From NCBI GenBank assembly GCA_023436825.1, contig JAEZHS010000341.1, positions 1 to 14,320 on the forward strand: a stretch of 14,320 nucleotides of DNA, written 5' to 3'. The stretch comes from Pseudomonadota bacterium. Its GTDB lineage: Bacteria; Pseudomonadota; Alphaproteobacteria; Reyranellales; Reyranellaceae. The position numbers were made by a program, and so were the translations under genes. This document shows, piece after piece, positions 7,182-13,729 of the stretch. Every line of letters begins with the position of its first letter. The first letter of the stretch is position 1. The notes below the pieces were generated by a model. That model ran no database searches. It was given only the letters and a program-made list of their open reading frames with translations, and was not told the origin of the DNA.

Positions 7182-8341
7182 TTGGTCAATGCCCTGATCT
7201 CGGACTCGCCGAGACCCGCTTCCTGCAGCACGCTCTTCGTATGCTCGCCGAGATCGGCGACCCTCGGCCCACTCTGCACGGGCGAGCCGGAGAAGCGGAA
7301 GGGCGGGGCTGGCGACTTGTAGCTGCCCCCGCTGTCCTCGATGGTGCAGAGCGAGCCGCGATGCTCGACCTGAGCATCCTTCAGAGCCTCGGTCACGGTG
7401 AGGTAGGGAGAGCAGGGCACGCCGTGCTTCTCGAGCGCCGCCACGCATTCCTTGACCGTGAGTGTCCGCGACCACGCCTCGAACTCGTCGACGAACTTGT
7501 CCCAGTTCATGCGCCGGTCGGCATATTTCTCGAAACGCGGATCGGTCAGCCAATCGCGCCGGCCGGCCGCCGTCGCCATGTCCTGGAAGGTGCGCTCGCT
7601 CGCCGTCGCCAGCATGACGAAGCCGTCCTTGGCCTCGACCGGCCCGTACATCGGCCGCGACGGCATCTCGAAGTCGAACTGCGCGCGGTTGACCTCGCCC
7701 AGCAGCATGCCGACCAGGGCTTCGAACATCGACACGTCGACCATCTGGCCCTTGCCCGTGACATGGCGCTGATGCAGCGCGGCCAGGATGCCGCCCAGCG
7801 CATAGGCGCCGCTGGCATAGTCAGCGACGAAGATGCCGCAATTGTCGGGCCGCTGGCGGCCCTGCTGGTAGAAGAGATGCGCCATGTCGTAACCGGTCGA
7901 GGCATGGATGACCGGCGCATAGGCTGGCCGCCCGGCCGCCGGGCCTGTCTGGCCGTAGCCCGAGATGGCGCCGTAGATGATCTTCGGGTTGATCTCGGCG
8001 AGCTCCGGATAGTCGAGGCCGAGCCGCTTCATGACGCCCGGACGATAGTTCTCGACGACGATGTCGACGGTCTTCACCAGCGCCTTCACGGCCGCGATCG
8101 CTTCGGGCTTCTTGAGATCGAGCACGATGCAGCGCTTGCCGGCATTGAGCTGGCCGAACATCGTGCCGGCGCCGCTGCGTTGCACCGGTCGGCTGCGCAT
8201 CAGGTCGCCTTCGGGCGATTCGATCTTGATCACGTCGGCGCCCATGTCGGCCAGCAGGCGCGTGCAGTGCGGGCCGGCGATGGTGGTCGAGAAGTCGAGC
8301 ACGCGCAGGCCGTGCAGCGGTCTGTTGTTCGCTTCGGTCAT
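7178..8341 (-). CDS. CaiB/BaiF-type (class III) CoA-transferase
   Basis: Family III enzymes move CoA between carboxylates and thioesters, typically activating a substrate with the CoA of succinyl-CoA or a product thioester. The 387-residue protein shows the family opening GLRVLDFSTTIAGP. It continues with LLADMGADVIKIE, the strand VENYRPGVMKRLGL, the turn AISGYGQTGP, and VADYASGAY, where D174 is the expected catalytic aspartate that carries the acyl group. The C-terminal GVPCSPYLTV and the pattern through FSGSP are also typical. The ATG at 8339-8341 is preferred because the domain begins right after it. A TTG at 8368 would add nine residues overlapping the EamA gene. It lies 16 bases after the EamA stop and overlaps the thiolase-like gene by 4 bases. 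The acceptor acid cannot be read from sequence. Confidence 0.95.
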   Translation of the reverse strand: MTEANNRPLHGLRVLDFSTTIAGPHCTRLLADMGADVIKIESPEGDLMRSRPVQRSGAGTMFGQLNAGKRCIVLDLKKPEAIAAVKALVKTVDIVVENYRPGVMKRLGLDYPELAEINPKIIYGAISGYGQTGPAAGRPAYAPVIHASTGYDMAHLFYQQGRQRPDNCGIFVADYASGAYALGGILAALHQRHVTGKGQMVDVSMFEALVGMLLGEVNRAQFDFEMPSRPMYGPVEAKDGFVMLATASERTFQDMATAAGRRDWLTDPRFEKYADRRMNWDKFVDEFEAWSRTLTVKECVAALEKHGVPCSPYLTVTEALKDAQVEHRGSLCTIEDSGGSYKSPAPPFRFSGSPVQSGPRVADLGEHTKSVLQEAGLGESEIRALTK

Positions 8342-8357
8342 GTTGATCACCCAGCGG

Positions 8358-9263
8358 TCATCGGCCAATGAGAATGAGGACGACGCCTCCGATCACCAGA
8401 GTGCTGCCCAGCCATTCGCCGGCAGACGGCCGCTCCTTGAGCACCAGGTGGGAGGCGATGAAGGTGAAGACGAGCTCGATCTGGCCGACCGCCCGCACCA
8501 ATGCGGCGTTCTCCAGCGTCATGGCGAGCGCCCAGCCGGCCGAGCCCAGCACGCTGAAGATGCCGACCCAGATCGACGAGCGCCAGTTGACCCAGACCTT
8601 GCCGAGCTGCGGCCGGTCGCGGCGCGCGAGATAGAGCCCCATCAGCACGACCTGGATGGTGTTCATGCAGGCCAGTACCGTGATGCCGCGCACCCAGAAG
8701 TCGCCGTCGGGAATGAGCTTGGAGGCTTCGCGGATGGTGCCGGCGGCGATGGCGAAGATCGCCCCCGACAGGATGCCGTAGAGCGCGCCCTTGTGGGTGA
8801 GGTCGGCCAGCACGCTGCGGACATTGGCGAACGAGCCGCGCACGCTCAGGATCGCCACGCCGCCGAGGCAGACCAGGATGCCCATCCAGGCCAGCAGGTG
8901 CAGCGGCTCGTGGGCGATGAAGGTGGCGAACAGGGCCACGAACACCGTCTCGGTCTTGGAATAGACGGTGCCGACCGCGTAGTTGCGCAGCGCGAAGGCG
9001 TGGATCATCAGCGACGTCGCCACGATCTGGGCGACACCCGCGATGGTGACCAGGCCGAGGAAGGCGAGCGTGATGGTCGGCACCGGCCGGCCGGTGCCGA
9101 AGACCAGGAAGGCCAGCGCCCCCAGGGCCAGCGGTGCGCCATAGAGATATCGGACGAAGTTGGCGCCATCGACGCTCAGCACGCCACGTATCTTCTGCTG
9201 CATCGTCGTGCGGATGTTCTGACACAGCGCAGCGAAGATGGTGATCGGTATCCAGAGCGGCAC
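8358..9263 (-). CDS. EamA/DMT-family inner-membrane transporter
   Basis: This protein of about 301 residues is almost entirely hydrophobic, with about ten predicted membrane helices. It has two repeated EamA halves, each ending in the family's helix-turn pattern. The first is AVGTVYSKTETVF...HEPL near residues 96-121. The second is VGQIELVFTF...KERPSAGEW in the last 50 residues. Members export or import small metabolites such as amino acids, sugars and organic acids, and the substrate is unknown. The GTG at 9261-9263 is chosen because GGGAGGAA stands just before it. A GTG at 9279-9281 adds six residues but has no ribosome site. It is the first gene of the six-gene minus operon and diverges from the TctC-Rieske pair, which suggests the operon handles a transported compound. 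Confidence 0.9.
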   Translation of the reverse strand: MPLWIPITIFAALCQNIRTTMQQKIRGVLSVDGANFVRYLYGAPLALGALAFLVFGTGRPVPTITLAFLGLVTIAGVAQIVATSLMIHAFALRNYAVGTVYSKTETVFVALFATFIAHEPLHLLAWMGILVCLGGVAILSVRGSFANVRSVLADLTHKGALYGILSGAIFAIAAGTIREASKLIPDGDFWVRGITVLACMNTIQVVLMGLYLARRDRPQLGKVWVNWRSSIWVGIFSVLGSAGWALAMTLENAALVRAVGQIELVFTFIASHLVLKERPSAGEWLGSTLVIGGVVLILIGR

Positions 9264-9348
9264 GGTTCCTCCCGCAGGCACTTTAGGGCGTCATTTTGGG
9301 CGCGTCTGCTATTCTGATTTCCGCGATGCAGGTATCAGCCTTGATGTT

Positions 9349-9387
9349 CCTCCCTCCCCCTGGCGGGGCCTAGCGGGGGAGAGGAGG
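9349..9387. repeat. GC-rich hairpin, REP-like extragenic palindrome
   Basis: The left arm 9349-9360 (CCTCCCTCCCCC) pairs with 9375-9387. If A9382 is bulged, 12 base pairs form around a 14-base loop that itself contains GGCGGGGCC. No T-run follows on either strand, so it is not a standard terminator. Position in a divergent spacer and purine/pyrimidine-biased arms are typical of repetitive extragenic palindromes in GC-rich genomes. Only one copy is in this window, so dispersal is unproven. Confidence 0.5.
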
Positions 9388-9409
9388 GCTGAAGTAAAGT
9401 CCGCCCGCA

Positions 9410-9426
9410 TTCACAGCCACTGTGAA
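9410..9426. promoter_or_regulatory. Perfect 17-base palindrome, candidate operator upstream of the TctC gene
   Basis: TTCACAG (9410-9416), CCA, CTGTGAA (9420-9426) is a perfect 7-3-7 dyad. It extends by GC pairs outside one mismatch (9407-9429). It ends 5 bases before the TctC Shine-Dalgarno and 20 before its ATG, a natural place for a repressor. The TCACA/TGTGA halves point the opposite way from a CRP site. It does not have T-N11-A spacing about its centre. Confidence 0.5.
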
Positions 9427-9445
9427 CGCATGGGAGGAGACAAGA

Positions 9446-10450
9446 ATGTCGCGAAAAGCGATCAGCCCCGGTCGACGGATTGGACGGCGAAGCATTGTCG
9501 CGGCGGGCCTCGCCGCGCCGCTGCTGGCGTCGGTTGCCCACGCCCAGTCGAATTGGCCGACCAAGCCCATCCGCATCGTCGTGCCGTTCAATCCGGGCGG
9601 CGCAATCGATGCGCTGGTGCGGGTCATCGCCGACAGCCTGACGGTCAGGCTCGGCCAGCAGGTGCTGGTCGATCCCAAGCCCGGCGCCAACACCATCGTC
9701 GGCTCGGAGATCGTCGCCAAGGCGCCCCCCGACGGTTACACCTTCCTGATCACCACCAACTCGACCCACACCAACAACCCGTCGCTTTACGCCAAGCTGC
9801 CGTTCGACCCCGCCAAGGACCTGATGCCGGTGTCGCTGGTCTCGCTCGGCACCATCCTCGTCGTCGTCAAGGCCGACGCACCGTACGGCGACCTGCGCGG
9901 CATGGCCAAATGGGTGAAGGAGCTGGGGCGGCCTGCCACCTACGGGAGCTGGGGCATCGGCTCGAGCGGTCATCTCTACGGCCTGATGTTCGAGCCGGCG
10001 CTGGGCGGCAAATACAGCCACGTGCCGTATCGCGGCGACGTGCCGGCCATCCAGGACGTGTCGAACGGCACGCTCGACATCACCTGGGCCAGCCCGACCA
10101 GCGCAAAGCCGCAGATCGACGCCGGCCGCGTCAAGCCGCTCGCCGTGGCGGGCTCCAAGCGCTCGGCCTCGATGCCGCAATTGTCGACCTTCGCCGAGCA
10201 GCTCGTTGCCGGTTTCGACCTCAGCCTGTTCGTCGCGGCCTATGCGCCGGCAGGAACCCCGGCCGAGATCGTCGACCGCATGTCGCGCGAGATCAAAGCC
10301 GTGGTCGGCGAGCCCGCGGTTGCCGAGAAGCTGATCGCCCAGGGTCAGACGCCGGTCGGCTCGACGCCCAAGGAGCTCGCCGACATGCTGGCGCGCGAGA
10401 CGCCGATCTGGGCCGAGCTGATCCGCCAGTCCGGCGCCAAGGTGGAGTAG
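9446..10450 (+). CDS. TctC/Bug-family periplasmic substrate-binding protein
   Basis: This is the extracytoplasmic solute-binding component of the tripartite tricarboxylate transporter type, and it captures carboxylates or related small acids. The 334-residue precursor has an export signal, MSRKAISPGRR then RRSIVAAGLAAPLLASVAHA, with cleavage after A33. The twin arginines before a short hydrophobic core make Tat export plausible. The mature start WPTKPIRIVVPFNPGG, then GSEIVAKAPPDGYT, FDPAKDL, and VPYRGDVPAIQDV are family landmarks. ATG 9446-9448 is chosen for the strong GGGAGGAG at 9432-9439 and the signal peptide; an upstream ATG at 9422 lacks support. No TctA or TctB membrane genes are present. 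It is 2 bases from the Rieske gene, so its ligand is probably the oxygenase substrate or a related compound. Confidence 0.94.
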   Translation: MSRKAISPGRRIGRRSIVAAGLAAPLLASVAHAQSNWPTKPIRIVVPFNPGGAIDALVRVIADSLTVRLGQQVLVDPKPGANTIVGSEIVAKAPPDGYTFLITTNSTHTNNPSLYAKLPFDPAKDLMPVSLVSLGTILVVVKADAPYGDLRGMAKWVKELGRPATYGSWGIGSSGHLYGLMFEPALGGKYSHVPYRGDVPAIQDVSNGTLDITWASPTSAKPQIDAGRVKPLAVAGSKRSASMPQLSTFAEQLVAGFDLSLFVAAYAPAGTPAEIVDRMSREIKAVVGEPAVAEKLIAQGQTPVGSTPKELADMLARETPIWAELIRQSGAKVE

Positions 10451-10452
10451 CC

Positions 10453-11631
10453 ATGAGTCTCACCGACATAGGCTCGGCCTATTCGCTGAAGCCGCCGAGC
10501 CACAATGCCAGGCTGACCGAGGTCGGCCGCGGCACGCCGATGGGCGAGCTCCTGCGCCGCTACTGGCATCCCGTGGGCGTGAGCGCCGACGCCGGCGCCA
10601 CGCCGCGGTCGGTGAAGGTGCTGGGCGAGGAGCTGATCCTGTTCCGCGACGGGCAGGGGCGGCCGGGCCTGGTCTATCCGCGCTGCTGCCATCGCGGCAC
10701 GACGCTGTACTACGGCAAGATCGAGGAGCGCGGCATCCGCTGCTGCTATCACGGCTGGCTGTTCGACGTCGAAGGCCATTGCCTGGAGATGCCGTGCGAG
10801 CCCAACCCGACGGGCCCGCAATGCCAGCGCGTGCGCCAGCCCTGGTATCCGGTCGAGGAGCGCTACGGCCTGCTTTTCGCCTATCTCGGACCGCCGGAGA
10901 AGAAGCCGGTACTGCCGCGCTACGAGTGCCTCGAGGTGATGGGGCCGGGCGAGTTCGTCGAGGCCGACGATTCCTCGATCGGCAGCGGCGGCATCGTGAT
11001 TGCGCCGTGCAACTGGCTGCAGCATTTCGAGAACGTGGTCGATCCGTACCACGTGCCCATCCTGCACGGCACCTTCTCGGGCCCGCAGTTCGTCGAGCAG
11101 ATGGCGACCTTCCCCAAGGTGAAGTTCGAATACGGCCCGCGCGGCGTGAAGGCGACCTCGATCCGGCCGGGCCCTGATGGCAAGCGCTTCCGCCGCATCA
11201 CCGAGGCCATCGTGCCGACCCTGCGCCTCGTCGCCAATCCGCGCGTGGCGCAGTACGGCATGGTCGAATCGATCGGCTGGACCTCGCCGATCGACGACAC
11301 GCACTACCGCATCTATGTCGCCGGCCGGGTGAAGGAGAAGGGCGAGCTCGCCAGGTTCAAGTCGCGCTACAACGGCAAGACCTGGGCCGAGCTCACGCCC
11401 GAGGAGCACCAGCAGTTCCCGGGCGACACCGAAGCGCAGGTCGGCCAGGGCGCCATCACCTTCCACTCCGAGGAGCACCTGATGTCGTCCGACCAGGGTG
11501 TGTCGATGCTGCGCCTCTTCCTACGCAAGCAGGTCGACATCGTCGCGGCGGGCGGCGACCCGGTGGGCGTCGCCTTCGACGAGGAGAGCGCCTACATGAA
11601 GTTCGACGCGGGACAGTACCTCGACGACTGA
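10453..11631 (+). CDS. Rieske non-haem iron oxygenase, alpha (catalytic) subunit
   Basis: The 392-residue protein has an N-terminal Rieske [2Fe-2S] domain with C78-x-H80 (CCHRG) and C97-x-x-H100 (CCYHGW). A catalytic domain follows, with mononuclear iron ligands H200 and H205 in VVDPYHVPILHG and bridging D197 just before. The motif order and length match the single-component-type oxygenases of the phthalate dioxygenase/vanillate demethylase group, which hydroxylate or demethylate aromatic or other carboxylates. HSEEHLMSSDQG (about residue 337) occupies the place of the C-terminal EDxxxxESQG block of that group. ATG 10453 is preceded by GGAG (10444-10447) inside the TctC stop region, so translation is coupled. 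Earlier in-frame codons back to 9238 lie over the TctC gene and are not used. No reductase gene is in the window. The substrate is unknown. Confidence 0.94.
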   Translation: MSLTDIGSAYSLKPPSHNARLTEVGRGTPMGELLRRYWHPVGVSADAGATPRSVKVLGEELILFRDGQGRPGLVYPRCCHRGTTLYYGKIEERGIRCCYHGWLFDVEGHCLEMPCEPNPTGPQCQRVRQPWYPVEERYGLLFAYLGPPEKKPVLPRYECLEVMGPGEFVEADDSSIGSGGIVIAPCNWLQHFENVVDPYHVPILHGTFSGPQFVEQMATFPKVKFEYGPRGVKATSIRPGPDGKRFRRITEAIVPTLRLVANPRVAQYGMVESIGWTSPIDDTHYRIYVAGRVKEKGELARFKSRYNGKTWAELTPEEHQQFPGDTEAQVGQGAITFHSEEHLMSSDQGVSMLRLFLRKQVDIVAAGGDPVGVAFDEESAYMKFDAGQYLDD

Positions 11632-11633
11632 GA

Positions 11634-12698
11634 TTACGGAGCGTCGAGCAGTCGGGCGATCTCGTCGAGCAGGTCCGAACGACCCTTGTCGGGCCGCTCA
11701 AGATGGACGAAATGCGTCGCCTTGGGTAGCGTGAGCAGCTTCACGCTGCGAGCCCGGGCGGCATCGCGTACGAATGCGTCCGCATCCGCGGCCCGGCTCC
11801 AGAAGTCGAGCTCGGATCGCACCACCAGTGTCGCGGCTGTAATGCTACCGGCGTCGAACAGACGCCGGCCGCTCGCCTGATAGAAGCTGTCCTCGATGGC
11901 GCCCAGCGGCGCACGAAAAGTGGCGGGCGTTCGCGAGGAGGACGTCGGATCGCTTGCGAGCGCCGCCCGTGCGTAGGCGTCGGCTACGACGGGATCGCGC
12001 CAGCCCGCCTTGTCCGCCACGGGAATCGAGCGGTCCCAGCCGGGAAACAACGAGGCGACATCATAGAGGGCGTAGCCGCCGATGCCCGGATTGAAGCGGT
12101 GGCGATCGCGCGGATCGGCGTTGGCGGAGCTGGGCCCCAGCGTGGGGTGCTGGGCGCTGCCGCCATAGAGTGCATTCAGTGTCACGAGGTGGCTGACGTT
12201 GTCCGGCCACAGCGACGCGTAGTAGGCGCACCACATGCCGCCTGTCGCCCATCCCAACAGGGCGACCCCACGGGCGCCCGAGCGCTGCTGGACCGCCTGA
12301 ACGGCAGCGTGGATATCGCGGACGACCTCGTGTGCCCGCGACACCGGCTTGCTCTCCTCCGCCGGCCGCGACAGGGCGTCGGGCCGATCCGAGCCACCGT
12401 AGCCGCGGGCGTCCATGACGTAGACGACCCGCCCCAGGCGCTCGGCCAAATCGCCGGCAAAAGAGCCGCCTGGCACGTCGAGGTCGAACGAGGCCAGACC
12501 TGGCACGCGCGCTCCGTGCACCAGGACGAGAGGCGTGGCGTCTCCCGGATTGGCGGGCCTCAGCTCCCGCAGCTGGATGCCCACGCCGTCCGCCGTGGTG
12601 ACGCGAAAGTCGGTCCGCCGAATGTCGGCGGCGAGAGCCGGCGCCGCAGCGCCCACGAGCATGGCGCCAATGCCAAGCATCAACAGAACCGCCGACAT
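11634..12698 (-). CDS. Secreted alpha/beta-hydrolase fold protein with Ala at the nucleophile position
   Basis: The 354-residue precursor starts with a Sec-type signal (residues 1-24, ending ALAA) and should be periplasmic. The alpha/beta-hydrolase pattern is clear: LVLVHG (58-62) before the oxyanion turn, VMDARGYGGSDRP (94-106), the elbow G149-W-A-T-G153, acid candidate D in RSELDFWS, and base candidate H in KATHFVHLE. The elbow should be GxSxG, but residue 151 is Ala, encoded by GCG, one base from the Ser codon TCG. The protein may be a non-catalytic relative, or a subfamily with a different chemistry. The start ATG 12696-12698 has an ideal AGGAGG 5 bases upstream. It diverges from the LysR gene, which probably controls it. 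Its stop lies 2 bases from the convergent Rieske stop. Confidence 0.88.
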   Translation of the reverse strand: MSAVLLMLGIGAMLVGAAAPALAADIRRTDFRVTTADGVGIQLRELRPANPGDATPLVLVHGARVPGLASFDLDVPGGSFAGDLAERLGRVVYVMDARGYGGSDRPDALSRPAEESKPVSRAHEVVRDIHAAVQAVQQRSGARGVALLGWATGGMWCAYYASLWPDNVSHLVTLNALYGGSAQHPTLGPSSANADPRDRHRFNPGIGGYALYDVASLFPGWDRSIPVADKAGWRDPVVADAYARAALASDPTSSSRTPATFRAPLGAIEDSFYQASGRRLFDAGSITAATLVVRSELDFWSRAADADAFVRDAARARSVKLLTLPKATHFVHLERPDKGRSDLLDEIARLLDAP

Positions 12699-12705
12699 CT
12701 ATCCT

Positions 12706-12730
12706 CCTGGTTCAATCCAGGAAAACCTGG
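12706..12730 (-). promoter_or_regulatory. Overlapping alternative hairpins in the hydrolase leader
   Basis: Three 5-base elements, CCTGG (12706-12710), CCAGG (12717-12721) and CCTGG (12726-12730), can pair in two exclusive ways through the middle one. On the minus-strand mRNA the copy nearest the gene reads CCAGG and runs into the AGGAGG ribosome site. Pairing with the middle element would hide part of that site, and the alternative pairing would free it. No known riboswitch class is recognised. Confidence 0.35.
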
Positions 12731-12752
12731 CGTTTCGGCTGCGATATCGGAA

Positions 12753-12789
12753 ATACTATCTGAGGCATCGCACAATACTATAAGAGTAT
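12753..12789. promoter_or_regulatory. Candidate LysR-type regulator binding sites
   Basis: ATACT (12775-12779), ATAAG, AGTAT (12785-12789) is a 15-base dyad holding T12776-N11-A12788, the classic LysR-box form. A direct repeat ATACTAT occurs at 12753-12759 and 12775-12781, 22 bases apart, about two helical turns. The dyad ends 4 bases before the LysR start and covers its weak ribosome site (AAGAG, about 12782-12786). That suggests autoregulation together with control of the divergent hydrolase. Confidence 0.55.
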
Positions 12790-12793
12790 CGCC

Positions 12794-13729
12794 ATGATCG
12801 ACCTGCGCCAGTATCGCCAGTTCGTGGCGGTCGCCGAGGAGATGAACTTCCGTCGTGCAGCCGAACGGCTGCACATGGCGCAACCGCCGCTGACCGCCGC
12901 CATCCGACGGGTCGAGGCGGAGCTCGGCGTCGCGTTGATCGAGCGCACCAACCGCGTCGAGCGGCTGACGTCTGCAGGCGAGGTGTTCCTGCTCGAGGCG
13001 CGGCGCGTGCTGGCCCAGAGCGAACGCGCCATCGAGCAGGCCCGACGGGCAGGCGAGGGGCTTGCTGGCTCGCTGCGCATCACCTTCCTGGCGACCGCAG
13101 CACACGAGATGCTGCCTGCGATCGTGCGCCGCTTCCGCGCCCGTCATGGCGACGTCTCGCTCGAGCTGCAGGAAGCGACGACGGCGCAGCAGGCTGCCGC
13201 CCTGGTCGACGATCGCGCAGACGTCGGCCTGGTGGCCCTGCCTCTGCCCGAATGGGCAAGCTTGACCACCGTCAGTCTGCGCCGAGCCGCCCTCGTTGCA
13301 GCCTTGCCTCAGCAGCACCCGCTGGCTTCACGCGCCAAGCTCGGGCTGGCCGATCTCGCCCGCGAAGCATGGATCCTCTTCCCGCCGGTGCTCGGTCCCG
13401 GATTGCATCGACGCGTCGTCGCAGCCTGCGCGCGGGCGGGCTTCGTGCCGAACGTGGTGCAGCAGGCCGTGCAGATGGACACCATCGTGAGCCTTGTAGC
13501 AGCGGGACTGGGCGTTTCGGTCGTGCCGCCGTCGCTCGCCGAGGCCGGCCGGCGTGGCGTTCGTTTTCGGCCGCTTCGGGGTCGCGGCGCACCGATCCGC
13601 TACGAGCTGGGGATCGCGTATGCGCAGGCCTCGCCGCTCGTCGATAGCTTCATGGCCGTCGCCCTAGAGGTCGGCGCCGATCGCGGACTCGAGCGATCCA
13701 AAGCCGTCGCGGGCGAGCAACGCCGCTAG
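12794..13729 (+). CDS. LysR-family transcriptional regulator
   Basis: The 311-residue protein has the family's N-terminal winged helix-turn-helix (residues 1-60): LRQYRQFVAVAEEMNF, RAAERLHMAQPPLTAAIRRVEAELG, then LIERTNR. The linker helix follows (about 60-88). A periplasmic-binding-like effector domain (about 90-295) begins GSLRITFLATAAHEMLPAIV and includes the LVAAGLGVSVVPPSLA stretch seen across the family. Start ATG 12794 fits the fold opening MIDLRQ. It is divergent from the secreted hydrolase, with 95 bases between start codons, so that gene is the likely target. The TctC-Rieske block is also close. The last 66 bases overlap the convergent pyrD gene, and the C-terminal tail ERSKAVAGEQRR looks like unconserved extension. 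The effector is unknown. Confidence 0.96.
   Translation: MIDLRQYRQFVAVAEEMNFRRAAERLHMAQPPLTAAIRRVEAELGVALIERTNRVERLTSAGEVFLLEARRVLAQSERAIEQARRAGEGLAGSLRITFLATAAHEMLPAIVRRFRARHGDVSLELQEATTAQQAAALVDDRADVGLVALPLPEWASLTTVSLRRAALVAALPQQHPLASRAKLGLADLAREAWILFPPVLGPGLHRRVVAACARAGFVPNVVQQAVQMDTIVSLVAAGLGVSVVPPSLAEAGRRGVRFRPLRGRGAPIRYELGIAYAQASPLVDSFMAVALEVGADRGLERSKAVAGEQRR

Noticed and set aside
7182..7553. 124-residue N-terminal extension of the thiolase-like reading frame
   Set aside because: It is the shadow of the CaiB gene in another frame, is arginine-rich and unlike any domain; the conserved start MIDPCTPILVG begins at 7181.
9349..9387. Bidirectional intrinsic terminator
   Set aside because: No U-run on either strand, and it stands between divergent gene starts, not ends.
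9410..9426. CRP/FNR-type site
   Set aside because: The half sites TCACA and TGTGA are in the outward order and the spacing differs from TGTGA-N6-TCACA.
9238..10452. Long upstream extension of the Rieske reading frame
   Set aside because: It overlaps the TctC gene in another frame and has the composition of a shadow; the Rieske start at 10453 has its own ribosome site.
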